Shown here piece after piece: positions 22,741-32,193 of a stretch of DNA of 64,000 nucleotides. A program made the translations under genes and the position numbers. Within the stretch, counting starts at the first letter, position 1; each line of letters begins with the position of its first letter. Origin of the DNA: Antedon bifida (Eukaryota > Echinodermata > Crinoidea > Comatulida > Antedonidae); contig OY727103.1 of the NCBI GenBank assembly GCA_963402885.1, positions 10,442,085 through 10,506,084 of the forward strand, read 5' to 3'. The notes beneath the pieces were generated by a model. That model did no database searches. It saw only the letters and a list, made by a program, of their open reading frames with translations, and was not told where the DNA came from.

Positions 22741-23732
22741 TTTAAAATAAATATAAAATGCTTTTCTTTTATTTTGAAAGAGAGATATTTAGAGAGTCAG
22801 GTTAATTTAGGATAATATAATGTAAAAGATTAACAACATCAAAATTCAACAGTGTGGTGCGTTGACCGCCGCGAATGACTAACAATTGAATGTCAGAAAA
22901 AAAGGAATTATAGTTCTCTTCGTTACGTGTTTAGAAAAGAATTTATATCTCATCGTTGGTGGTATGTCGGCGTTGTTATGCAAATTGTTTGTACAGGTGT
23001 AGTGGGAAAGATGGTATTCCAACCGTTTTAAACCAAAATATCGGCTAAATATATTCTTTTTTGCGTTTCAACATATATGTTAATGATTCCAATTACGATA
23101 CAAACTTTTTTATTTTGTAGGTAAAATGGCAGATATAACCCTTTTTGTCTTTCCCCTTAACGTTTTCATACCACAATCGCTGTGCTAAGGGGAATTTATT
23201 ATATTACCCTTAAGGCCATTTTACACTAAAAAGAGGGAAGTAAAATCAACCGATTGACCCCTATCTAAGTTTATTTTCTGTCAATCCTTAAGGCTACAAT
23301 TTATATAAAACAAAATAATTAAATGGTTAAATTCTGTTTCACCAAATTTATAAATAATTTTAGGTCCTAGAGGCATGTCTTTTAATTTGTTGTCGGTGTC
23401 TTCTATTCTAGGCCTAGAAGGCCTAGCCTAGGTCTAAGTGATGCGGCCTTTGCCGCCTGGCTGGGCGTGAGGTGAGTTGGTACCAATTTTAAAAACTAGT
23501 TGCATAGGCCTAGTCAGCTAAGCTAAAAGGTTAGGCCTAGCCTATTATAGTCGCCGCATAGTACTGTATATCGCTATTAATTAGGGCCAAAATTAAATAA
23601 CTAGCCTAGGGGCCTAGCTAGGCCTATTTAGCTTATTTTTCTTAGGCTAGGCCCTAGCCTAAGCCTAGCTAGGTAGGCCTAGAATAGGCCTAGTAGACAT
23701 TCGCCCAGGATTCGCGTATGGGTGTTAAACGG

Positions 23733-25028
23733 CAGGGGTGGCGCCAGGATCTTCCCGACGCGGGGGCTACATTCCCCGACGAGGGGGCTATGCGAGCGAA
23801 GCGAGCATCACTAGGCTGGGGGCCCGGGGGCCGCCAAGGGCCCCTGGTGGGGGTCCAGGGGGCGAAGCCCCCGGAAGCAACGCGTTCTAGCGTCATTTGA
23901 GGTCTTTTTAATCAGATTTAGGGTAACCATTTTTCCCATTTTTTATAATGCATAAATAAAATACTGCGTGCAAAAAAACGATGCGCGATGACTGTTTCAA
24001 TCCATATTTTTCAATTTAAAAAATAAAAGTTCAAAGAAAATTTAGAAAAATAGAGTTGGAGGTCCCGGAAATTGGACTTATTATACTTCAAAACATGAAA
24101 CAAAATATATAAGTCCCTATCATGGTTGTGACTGAGCTAAGAAATGTTTGAAAAATAGAGATGTTAGGTCCCGGAAAATGTACTTCTTGTTCTTCGAAAT
24201 ATGACCAGCTTTATTGTTGGGGCTGAGCTAAAAAAATGTTTAAAACTAGAGCTGCAGGTCTTCAAAAAAATTGCATTTTATACTTTGGAAACATCAGGCC
24301 TAGAGGCTTAAAAAACGCAAGCGTAGACCTTTTTCAGTCGGGGAAATAAGTTTATTCCTCCCAGGTGTATGCGTGCGTACCATCTGGACTACTTCCGCGA
24401 GTGGTGAGAAATTCATGACATACAGGATATTGAAAATGTAATAACTTAGCTATAATAAGATGTTGGCTAAGCGAAAAGGGCATGTTTTTTTGTTTAGTAA
24501 TGGATGAAAAATTTATTTTAGGTGCCCCACGGTACAGAAGGTTACTTGTAAATTAAAAAATTGGTGAACATACGAACAATTTAACATAATTCGTTTTTGC
24601 TGTAGTGTAGCGTACGTCGACGCAGTACACGACGTAACCGTCGGTAAACTTCGCCTGGAAAATAACTACAGTACACATTTTGGTCCCTGGATGAAACATG
24701 ATATCACGCGTCTCGACCCAACGTTGAACGATTCGTACAAAGGGATACCGCCAGACAAGTGCGTACCTAGCTAATGTTTAGTAGTAAGTTAGATCGCTGG
24801 CAATAATGAATGCATAAAAGTGCATATTAGCCCTCTGACGTACTCTCACGGTCAATGGAACGTCGTGGTTTTCTAGGCGCTGAAGCTATATGAAGTGAAC
24901 GCGAACGTTTTTTACTGTATATTATATTCCCCGACAAAAAGTACCCGTGTTCCCCGACGGGGGGGCTAGGCTCCCCGACGAGGGGGCTAGAGCCCCCGTA
25001 GCCCCACCCCCCACTGGCGCCACCACTG
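23733..25028. mobile_element. Non-autonomous hAT-like element, unit 1
   Basis: 1296 bp flanked by the 8-bp direct repeat TTAAACGG (23725-23732 and 25029-25036). The ends are CAGGGGTGGCGCCAG and, inverted, CAGTGGTGGCGCCAG. Sub-terminal regions are GC-rich with CCCCGACGAGGGGGCTA motifs in opposite orientations and a palindromic GGGGCGAAGCCCC. No transposase is encoded. 8-bp duplications and CA(G)...(C)TG ends fit hAT. Unit 2 keeps only the interior (57146-58421) without either end. Confidence 0.82.
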
Positions 25029-25036
25029 TTAAACGG

Positions 25037-26400
25037 ATGATCGGGCCCACTTTTGTATGCGCACCAAACAAAAGGAGGCCTCCAAATAGCCATAAATAAA
25101 CACAGAACTAAATGGCCATTAAACTAGTTTAGTATCTAGTCAAGTATCAGCCGCGCAATGTTTTTATGAATATAGTAAATATTAATTAATTATTAAACAG
25201 CCGATAAATACTACTAATCAATGTGTCTTAATACAAAACAAATTTTACTAATCTAACATCTAGTTTTAATGATTAATTATAATAATTAATCGTATATTTT
25301 TTTTTTTACGTCTTTTCTTATTTCTGCATATCATTATTATACATGATACCCCAAACAACAAGGCTCATCCCATAAACACAATATTTCCCGTTTTTTTAAT
25401 TGTACTTCTTCATTTCTTATGCACTCGGAGTTTATAACTTGATACAGAAACCATAATCCTGTTATCGATAAAATGAATATTAATTATTAATATTGGTAAT
25501 GGTAACTAATAATAAATAAACTAATTTCCAACATTTAAAAAACACAAATTGCAGAATAAAACCAAAACGGAAACAAAACAACTTTATTTATAAAAATCAC
25601 ACATACTTATTGGCACATGTAAAATAAAAAAAAATAAAAAAATGTACTGGCATAACTGACGGCCGCAATAACTGGTGGCTGAAATGATCCCAAAAGAGTT
25701 ATGTTGTCAGTTGTCTGGTACTCGTTGTGTTAACATTAATAATGTCTTTTTCCTTTTCATATAGGCCTAGTGTCTGATGTGTTGATGGAGTAAATGTTCT
25801 TGGGCAGCTGGTTGCAGTTTTTCTCATTTTCTATGGCTATATTGTTCTTAGTTGATGTCATATTCTAAATATGTAATTTGTATTGTCATGACGTTGAAAA
25901 TATTTAAATAACAATTGTCCATGTGGTTTTTAACATCTTTAGATTCATCTGATGTCCAAATCCAGTAAAAGTATTGGATTATTTTATTGATGATTTGTTC
26001 TACTGTACAATCATGTAAGAATTAGAAATATGGCTACTCGCTCAAAGCTGCTACAGTAATGTACTGTGTTAGGAATACTATTAATTGAATCTAACATACA
26101 CTGGATAGTTCCTAATTTCAGTCTGTTACACTAGTATTAATTTTAAGAATTTTATTAAGGAACATACTACACTAATTGTGCTTCATATTTTCATATTCAT
26201 ACCGGTAATTTTTTTTAAAACATTTGACGTTTTTAACATGTATGAAATCTATCTCCAGCAGGATCAATTGCAGGACAATTGTTCTTGTCTTATATGTGAT
26301 GATTTTTATGTATAAATAAATGATCATAATGTAAAGAAAAATAAATTAGAAACATTGACATTCTAGCTGAAATACTTTGAAATATTTAATCACTGAATAA
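25037..26400. other. Repeat-poor AT-rich spacer, unit 1
   Basis: No coding, RNA or transposon signal recognised. Unit 2 lacks the first about 830 bp of it and rejoins at AAATATGTAATTTG (25867, equivalent 58422). Confidence 0.5.
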
Positions 26401-26465
26401 CTTAATAAATTACACTTTAATATTGTGAACATTTCCAAATTGATCAGCTTGTATTATACCATGTA

Positions 26466-26948
26466 CCGTCAATTCTAATAGTAACCCACACTCTAATAGT
26501 AACCCCGCTTCTAGTAGTAACCCAACTTATAAGTCAATCTATAATAATAACACACTACTACTACTAGTAACCCATGGGGGAGGTTATTATTAGAGTCACA
26601 AAAACTATTGAAAAAATGACATTAAGACTGGTCGTTTATTATGCAGCAATATTTTGAAAATAAGGAGATAATGCATGTTGATCTCGGGAGGACTGAGTGT
26701 TTTTGAGTTTATAAAATAAAGTTCAAACAAATTTATTTATTCGTACTGTTTTATTATTTTTCTATGATTTGCTGACCGGAAAAGTTGGGGTGGGTTACTA
26801 TTTTCAGGTGCCTAATTTAAGATTAGTAATAATAACCCACTACTCCAATAGTAATCCCCCTTCCCCCCTCCCCCCACTTCTAATAGTAACCCACCCTAAA
26901 AAACAATCAAAAAATAATAACCCAGGGTTACAATTAGAAGATTTACGG
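26466..26948. mobile_element. Small inverted-repeat element with TAATAGTAACCC motifs
   Basis: The left end CCGTCAATTCTAATAGTAAC and right end (inverted) CCGTAAATCTTCTAATTGTA enclose multiple direct and inverted copies of CTAATAGTAACCC. No coding content. Unit 2 copy 59017-59497. Superfamily not determined. Confidence 0.5.
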
Positions 26949-27150
26949 AATCAATTAGTTTAAACTAATTAATACATGCTATAGACTATTGTAGCCCAAA
27001 TATCAAATTACACTTTTAATATTGCAAACATTTCCAAATTGATCAACTTGTAGTATATAACCATGTATCAATTAGTTTAAACTAATTAATCCATGCTATA
27101 ATCTATAGACTATTGTAGCCCAAATATCAAATTACACTATTATTTATAAT
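26949..27150. repeat. Tandem duplication with perfect palindrome
   Basis: About 117-bp unit repeated, each copy with the 18-bp perfect palindrome AATTAGTTTAAACTAATT followed by a shared stretch ending GTAGCCCAAATATCAAATTA. A related piece (ATTTCCAAATTGATCA) also lies left of the adjacent element at about 26430. Unit 2 copy about 59498-59695. Confidence 0.7.
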
Positions 27151-27413
27151 AACAGCAACCAGTAATCCACAAAATGTTAGGATTCAGCCAAGTAGCCTTT
27201 TTTGCAATTAAAATCTCATTACACGGAATCTCTTCGATGTTATAGAACACACTTCTCGTAGGCGTGTTGAATATGTGTGTAATAGCGTGTTGTATAAACG
27301 CGCCCTTAGGTGCAACAGCCTGACAAATTGATATGGTAACACTATTAAAAACAAGTATATCAATCAGAACGTTAACATACGTTATGTTATATCTATTTTC
27401 AAACCTTTTAAAA

Positions 27414-27526
27414 TCAAAAACTCATCAGCATCATTTTTTCATTCTTAACTTTCATCCTTATAATTATCCAATTTTGAATTGAGAATCCAGGATTTGATGT
27501 CAACAATTTCGCTACCTCTTTCTTGC
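27414..27526 (-). CDS. Terminal tail exon T7 of copy 2A, with stop
   Basis: After a strong acceptor (TTTTTCTCATTTTGCAG) the phase-1 frame reads KKEVAKLLTSNPGFSIQNWI and IIRMKVKNEKMMLMSF, then TGA. It is in register with the micro-exons upstream, which supports it as the 3'-terminal coding exon of the A copies. The basic, hydrophobic-patched end is unlike the acidic micro-exons. An identical-length copy lies at 59963-60075. No convincing poly(A) signal was pinned down. Confidence 0.48.
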
Positions 27527-27817
27527 CTGCAAAATGAGAAAAACAAAAATGCAATTATTCTATCATCTCTTACAGGTGTATTTGTCCTAAATTTGTCCTA
27601 TTTTTAGGACAGCTATCCACTTGGAATCGAGAAATTGAATATTTGCGACCAACAACCGGCCCATATTTTATAACTACTGTAGTACTGTACTTGTTCAAAA
27701 ATAACACTATATTGATCTCTTTCCCTTTAATGTTCAACAATATTCCAATTAAAATGCTTAAATACAGAAGTATAGGCCTACAGGTACATATGACAACCTC
27801 AGACATCCATCCTATAT

Positions 27818-28016
27818 TAGACTGGGTTCCAGCCCGTAAATTTTGGCACATATGGCGTTTTATACGTTTAATATAATACTCAGATTTACGCACTGGGGAA
27901 ATATGTGAAGAAATCGATTTGCATGCCCGCAAACATCCGATAAGAATGACGTAGGTTATCATACCATATGTGCCAAATTATTTATCTTTACTATTTACGG
28001 GCTGGAACCCAGTCTA
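27818..28016. mobile_element. 199-bp MITE with perfect inverted ends, unit 1
   Basis: Ends TAGACTGGGTTCCAGCCCGT, perfect inverted repeats of 24 bp with further partial pairing (TTTGGCACATATGG). Flanked by AT on both sides. Lies in the T6-T7 intron of copy 2A. Confidence 0.78.
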
Positions 28017-28096
28017 ATCATATATATGCACTGCTCTTTAACCAATTGAATGCTCTTTGGCATGTGAAGAACGAACCTTTTTAAATATAAACTTAC

Positions 28097-28129
28097 CTGT
28101 GAGATCGTCATGGTTGTATAGGTCATCTC
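28097..28129 (-). CDS. Tail micro-exon T6 of copy 2A
   Basis: 33 bp, phase 1 at both ends, between CTACTATAG and GTAAGT, encoding GDDLYNHDDLT. The acceptor resembles that of T3 (CTATAG/GAGAT). An intact copy lies at 60646-60678. Confidence 0.5.
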
Positions 28130-28244
28130 CTATAGTAGTAAACAAAAACAATTTATAACATTAATATTTTATACATTTTCGTTCTTGATACATTGTACAT
28201 TTGTGTTTTCAAATGTTTTGCTGCTAATATTGTAGTAGACTTAC

Positions 28245-28289
28245 CTGATGTTGTGGCAATTTCTAGTTGTCCATAATTATCAGCATCAT
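28245..28289 (-). CDS. Tail micro-exon T5 of copy 2A
   Basis: 45 bp, phase 1 at both ends, between TTATCAGCAG and GTAAGT, encoding DDADNYGQLEIATTS plus the split glycine. The acceptor context resembles that of T4 (ATCAGCAG/ATGA), hinting that T4 and T5 arose by exon duplication. An intact copy lies at 60794-60838. Confidence 0.5.
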
Positions 28290-28554
28290 CTGCTGATAAA
28301 CAACAATAAAATGTTAAGAATGTAATGTTTACGAAAATCTAATTTGTGTCTGATAAGTGCCATTTCCGGCATCTACAGTTGCACAACTCTTAAACATTTC
28401 TTATGACACAGGGACAGATTGGAATGGAAAATGGGACATGGATTAATTAATTTTAACACTAAAAAAGAACTTCATAGAAAGAGTCAATCTTAATTTCACC
28501 TCACCTCAGCACCAGCTGGTATAGATTTTTATTAGTAATGTTTTATAAGCTTAC

Positions 28555-28587
28555 CTGTGATGTTTTCTTCTTCTTTAAAAGTTTCAT
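28555..28587 (-). CDS. Tail micro-exon T4 of copy 2A
   Basis: 33 bp, phase 1 at both ends, between ATCAGCAG and GTAAGC, encoding DETFKEEENIT plus the split glycine. Acidic. An intact copy lies at 61104-61136. Confidence 0.5.
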
Positions 28588-28832
28588 CTGCTGATCAATA
28601 ATAAATGAAAAGTTAACAATTTAATATATTCCTAATATATATCTGTACATTAAGTACTTTGATTGCACTGATTGCATTGAAGAACTTAAGATCTACCATA
28701 AAATTTGTTTCCATGTTTAGAACCAACAAATATATGGTCTTGATTTTATGGCACTCTGGAATTGTCTCTTCTATTAGCAAAAGAAGTATTCTCATTTTAC
28801 ATACTTTGTTTATAAACTATATTAAAGCTTAC

Positions 28833-28876
28833 CTGTAAAAGTATTCATTTCTACTTCTAGGCTTCTGGGTTATCTC
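28833..28876 (-). CDS. Tail micro-exon T3 of copy 2A
   Basis: 44 bp between TTTCTATAG and GTAAGC. The 5' end reads DNPEA and the 3' end reads LEVEMNTFT, both in the phase-1 register of the neighbours but one base apart. A 45-bp exon with one lost base fits. The same state is seen at 128-171 and 61382-61425. Confidence 0.45.
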
Positions 28877-28937
28877 CTATAGAAAAACACAATAAAATAA
28901 TTAATTAAAAAAAATTAAGTTTTCTTATTCTTCTTAC

Positions 28938-28975
28938 CTGTACAAGTGTTGCCACTTGTTAATTTGACAAAATTG
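28938..28975 (-). CDS. Tail micro-exon T2 of copy 2A (1-bp shorter)
   Basis: In copies 1A (233-271) and 3 (61487-61525) this is a 39-bp phase-1 exon reading ANFVKLTSGNTCT, with the donor GTAAG and an AATCAG acceptor. In copy 2A one T is missing (38 bp), which would break the frame. The acceptor lacks a strong pyrimidine tract, so the 5' edge is uncertain. Confidence 0.42.
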
Positions 28976-29204
28976 CTGATTTTTCAATTACCTACTGGCA
29001 GAACAGGTAAGTAAAAGATATGTACTGTGAGGGTAATAAGCTGTACGGACTATATAAAGGGCAGGAAATATTTTGAGATAATCTAGGTTTTGGCGAGATT
29101 CTGGTTTTTAAGGTGTTTATGCTTTGTGAGAGTGAAGTTTGCATTGTACCAGCAACAATGCCTATTTAAAAAAAAAAAAGATGTGCCGTGTTTAACGTTT
29201 TCAC

Positions 29205-29357
29205 CCGCAACTACAGCAATTGCATTATAATTCTTCAAGGTTGATATGTCCTTGGCTATTGGCTGTTCTTGTGGCCTCGAAGTCTCTGCTGTCTGCTTTT
29301 TATTTTGGGCATATACCGCATCACATGCTTGTGCATATCTAGCACTTTCCTGATCTC
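29205..29357 (-). CDS. Tail exon T1 of copy 2A
   Basis: A 153-bp open block between an ACAG acceptor and a GTGAAA donor, phase 1 at both ends. It reads DQESARYAQACDAVYAQNKK, QAAETSRPQEQPIAKDISTL and KNYNAIAVVAG, which is hydrophilic and rich in Gln/Ala/Glu. I do not recognise it. Its place after the last extracellular block and before the micro-exons suggests a stalk or cytoplasmic segment. No clear membrane segment was found between E11 and T1. Copies: 501-653 and, with a 2-base insertion, 61757-61910. Confidence 0.5.
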
Positions 29358-29995
29358 CTGTGATTTGTGATCATTATCTGTTATTAAAAACAATCCACTT
29401 AATATGTTCCCTTATAGAAGTATTTTAACACAACTTGTTATTAAGTTGCAAAATATTGAAATTAAAGACTGCCTGAACCCAAAACAAGTAAGTGCCAGAC
29501 AAAAAGCCTAAGGAAAAGCCTAGAATATTATATTTATCCTTGTTTGACCAATGTTTGACCAATATTTATCCAATTGTTCTGGAGGTTGTCTTTAATTTGA
29601 GGTGATTTATACAGCCGATGAAATCAAATTTGAAAGTAGTCTGTAATTGGATTTTTATGGGAGTGACTTGTAGGTACTTTTGGCTAGTCTTCAACATAAG
29701 TTGCTCTTAGAGTGGATACGATAGTCTACAATTGAAGATGCTTTTAAAATTGGGGTAGGCGGAAGTATTAATAGAAGGTAGTGGGTTAAATAGAGGGAGA
29801 CCTGCATTGAAAATTTGAAATGGACTGTTAGTCTTCAAAAAGAAGTTGCTCTTAGATTGGATACGTCACTAGTCTACAAGTGATGGTGATTTTTGAATTA
29901 TAATGCAGTATTAAATAGAAGATGGATGGTTAATTAGAGAGAGAACTGCATTGACAATTTGAAAATGACTTATAATTAATTAAAAAATCACCAAC

Positions 29996-30343
29996 CTTGG
30001 AATCCAGATGTTCTGCAATATCCGTTGTAAAATCTTCAATTAGATTAAACTGAACATTAAATTTCTCCAAAACTTTTACTGTTGATCTGCGATTGATATG
30101 TGGAAAACACCCTCAATGACAGAAAACTCTGTTGAGTTGATACCTTCTAGCGTGGATGAGTTGGAATAAACAATGCTGAATTCAAAGAAGTAACCACTTC
30201 CCGACAGATTAAAGGCAAGATCAGTGAAGTTGGCCCAGCCATGGATTATATCTACAGTGTTGTTGCTGATGAGCTCTGCATCAGATACTCCTGGGCATTT
30301 TCCATGGATGTGAAGAATGTCCCAGATTTTGCACAATTTCAGC
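29996..30343 (-). pseudogene. PKHD1L1-like: Exon E11 of copy 2A (GWANFTDLAI block)
   Basis: One frame starts AEIVQNLGHSSHPWKM. After a shift the main frame reads GVSDAELISNNTVDIIHGWA, NFTDLAFNLSGSGYFFEFSI, VYSNSSTLEGINSTEFSVIE and GVFHISIAD, with NST/NSS glycosylation-type sites. A second shift leads to VKVLEKFNVQFNLIEDFTTD and IAEHLDSK at a GTTGGT donor. The WAN.TDL....G..Y...F pattern is the last extracellular domain in fibrocystin-L. Both shifts are shared by all five copies. Confidence 0.78.
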
Positions 30344-30403
30344 CTGAAAAAATCAAAAAATCATTGAATAATTCCTTTTTTTCGTAGAATATTTGTATCA
30401 AAC

Positions 30404-30630
30404 CTATGGTGTATTACCAAAGCTTGATAGCCTACAGTATATTGGAGTTTAGAAAGAATTGTGTTAAAACCTACACTGGTATCCAATATAGAGATGCAAG
30501 GCTGAACCTCAAATGGATGGTTCTCCATAGCATCAACCGTAAACGTATACTCATTGTGCTTTGGAATTGATAGATGATTTCTACTCCTTGGTCACTAGAT
30601 GCCTCTTCTTCAGCTTGCTTCTCAGAATAC
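30404..30630 (-). pseudogene. PKHD1L1-like: Exon E10 of copy 2A
   Basis: Begins YSEKQAEEEASSDQG. In another frame it reads KHNEYTFTADAMENHPFEVQ and PCISILDTSVGFNTILS to a GTTTGA donor. The PFEVQP.I.ILD part matches the Ig/IPT-like linker (PF..QP...A.D..G) before the last extracellular block of fibrocystin-L. Copies are 1A 1700-1926, 1B 14772-14980, 2B 41604-41813, and copy 3 from 62944 (3' part only). Confidence 0.7.
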
Positions 30631-30812
30631 CTGTGAACCAATTAGTTATGTTGGTTTGTAATGATATAGGCATTATGGTTATGTTTGTTGCACGCCACAC
30701 ATGAGAATACAATTTAAGACTTTGGACAAGACGATACAAGCCAGTTCTATACTACAGTAACTCTACAGAAAACTCTACTTCAACTCATTACTTCTTAAAA
30801 AATGTGACTTAC

Positions 30813-31009
30813 GTTTCATTGCCTGTACTTGGACCTCCTGTTGTATTTGTTGCTCTCACACCCCTTGTTGGGTCTTCAGCTGGGGGAGAAGAATCGGTCA
30901 TTGCTAATAACCTCAACTTCAAGACTCTCGTACAAAGTACCGGTTTGTGCTGCATTAACAATTTCTGCTTGAAGGTTAACTAACTCATCATGTTCAAGGG
31001 TTGAATTGC
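30813..31009 (-). pseudogene. PKHD1L1-like: Exon E9 of copy 2A
   Basis: The acceptor CTTACAG precedes NSTLEHDELVNLQAEIVNAA and QTGTLYESLEVEVIS. The next homologous piece, MTDSSPPAEDP and a Thr/Gly-rich stretch to a GTAAGT donor, is one base out of frame. Fibrocystin-L has ELQE....L..A...G in this position followed by a Pro/Ser-rich linker. The frame change is present in copies 1A (2107-2303), 1B (15143-15339) and 2B (41976-42172), so it predates all duplications or marks an unrecognised splice. Confidence 0.72.
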
Positions 31010-31160
31010 CTGTAAGGAAAAAATATTAATTATTGTTTAGATATTAAAAGAATAGGTAATTAAATAAAATTCAACTCATTTCTAAACATATGAAACTGAA
31101 AAAAGAAGAAATCTGGATAGATTATGTGATACTTTAATATGGTTAAAGAAAGCTATTTAC

Positions 31161-31406
31161 TTATTATATATACCAAACTGGCAAGATTGTTAACAAGATC
31201 TTCTTCATAGAAGTCGTCAACATCAACAGGAGCCACACCAAAGTCAACCATTATAACCGGTGTAGTGATGATGTCAATTGGGTCACTACCACGTATAAGT
31301 ATCCAAAGAGTCTGCCAATCGCGATCACAATAGTTCTCGCCATAAATGCTGGAGTCAGGAGTTGGCATGAACTGATCGTTTGGATCTTCTGGAACCCATA
31401 TTTCTC
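31161..31406 (-). pseudogene. PKHD1L1-like: Exon E8, 3' half, copy 2A
   Basis: Reads EIWVPEDPNDQFMPTPDSSI, YGENYCDRDWQTLWILIRGS, DPIDIITTPVIMVDFGVAPV and DVDDFYEEDLVNNLASLVYI, then a GTAAAT donor. The family has ..DQFLPNLDST..GENYFD.. and ..DDFY...LV.NLA...I in the same order. The frame is open throughout this half. The unit 1 copy (2455-2700) differs by NNFAS for NNLAS. Confidence 0.86.
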
Positions 31407-32193
31407 TTTCTATTAATGGCAATGATGTCGAAAGAGTTGACAATTTTAAATATCTTGGACTTACATTTGATTCACTTTTATGTCATGGAAAGAGCATGTT
31501 GAACAAGTAGCTTCTAGAGTATCACAATGTATCGGTATTATTCGTAGATTAAGATATTATATTCCAAATTTTGCTTTAAGACTACTTGCTAATGCAATAG
31601 TATTACCTTGTTTTGATTACTGTAGTAATGTTTGGTCAAATTGTAACTTAGAACTTGTTAATCGTCTACAAGTACTTCAAAATAGAGTAGCTAGAATCAT
31701 TCTTTATGCTGATATGTACACCCCTATAACAGAATTGATGTCCTCACTAAAATGGAAGAGTGTCCATGACAGATGGGAAAATGATTTATTAATTATGCTA
31801 TTTAAATGCCTACAGGGTTTAGCACCATCTTATTTAACAAATCTATTCAAATTTATGGACACTTTTCACACAAAAAATAAAAGAAGTCAATCAACAAAAA
31901 CTCTAAATGTTCCAGCATGGAACAATATTTATGGAAAGAGAATGTTTAATTATAGAGCATCAACCTTATGGAATAATCTTCCTGTACATATCCGTAAAAA
32001 TTATGAGACACTTAGTCAAGTTGAATTTAAACATCTTGTATAACTTCTATTGTACATAGTTTTAATATAGCTTTTACTTTTATTTTTCTTGTATTTTTTT
32101 TCTCCAAATCTGGACCTCTTGGGAGACCAGTACTTGTGTATTGAAAGAGCTATTCCAGAATAAAGAAAGATTTGTATTGTATTGTATTGTATA
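31407..32193 (+). mobile_element. 5'-truncated non-LTR retrotransposon inserted in exon E8, unit 2
   Basis: Only the end of the RT and the C-terminal domain remain. The first part reads NGNDVERVDNFKYLGLTFDS. After a one-base shift the frame at 31480-32043 continues SWKEHVEQVASRVSQ, FDYCSNVWSN and LAPSYLTNLFKF, and ends at TAA. An AATAAAG and a (TATTG)n tail follow. The flanks read GGAACCCATATTTCTC (31391-31406) and GGAACATATCTC (32194-32205), an imperfect target-site duplication. It lies antisense to the fibrocystin-L-like exon. Confidence 0.85.
31480..32043 (+). CDS. Reverse transcriptase C-terminal fragment (non-LTR)
   Basis: A 187-residue open frame corresponding to the thumb and downstream domain of CR1/L2/RTE-like reverse transcriptases. 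Conserved patches include W..N......L..LQN, CLQGLAPSYL, TR.......P......RM..YR....WN.LP. The catalytic palm (YADD) is absent because the element is 5'-truncated. No activity is expected. Confidence 0.8.
   Translation: MSWKEHVEQVASRVSQCIGIIRRLRYYIPNFALRLLANAIVLPCFDYCSNVWSNCNLELVNRLQVLQNRVARIILYADMYTPITELMSSLKWKSVHDRWENDLLIMLFKCLQGLAPSYLTNLFKFMDTFHTKNKRSQSTKTLNVPAWNNIYGKRMFNYRASTLWNNLPVHIRKNYETLSQVEFKHLV

Larger units (their letters stand above)
22148..23030. repeat. Widely spaced inverted and direct repeats around the Pol III unit
   Basis: ATACCATCTTCCCCACTTCA (22148) recurs inverted as GTGTAGTGGGAAAGATGGTA (about 22997-23016), both adjoining a TTTGCATAA stretch. TTCAACAGTGTGG occurs in direct orientation near 22111 and 22847. 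The arms enclose the tRNA-like unit. Same in unit 2. Confidence 0.5.
1..28705. repeat. Tandem segmental repeat, unit 1
   Basis: The first bases of the window recur at 28706 and 61255, and the block order is the same after each restart. This unit holds the 3' part of fibrocystin-L-like copy A (128-12623), copy B (14371-18445) and a repeat-rich spacer ending in tail exons that belong to the next unit's copy A. Compared with unit 2 it carries a TTAA-flanked transposon inside the Gypsy element (5255-8967) and intact hAT-like ends (23733-25028). It lacks the non-LTR insertion, the SINE and the TAA-flanked MITE. The unit boundary is arbitrary, set by the start of the window. Confidence 0.93.

Noticed and set aside
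23690-23900. Overlapping open frames on both strands in the GC-rich segment
   Set aside because: They are by-products of the GC-rich palindromic end of the hAT-like element; the same region is deleted in unit 2.
27570-27962. 130-codon minus-strand open frame
   Set aside because: It spans the 199-bp MITE and intron sequence next to T6/T7. The unit 2 version is shorter and altered by small indels, and there is no domain.
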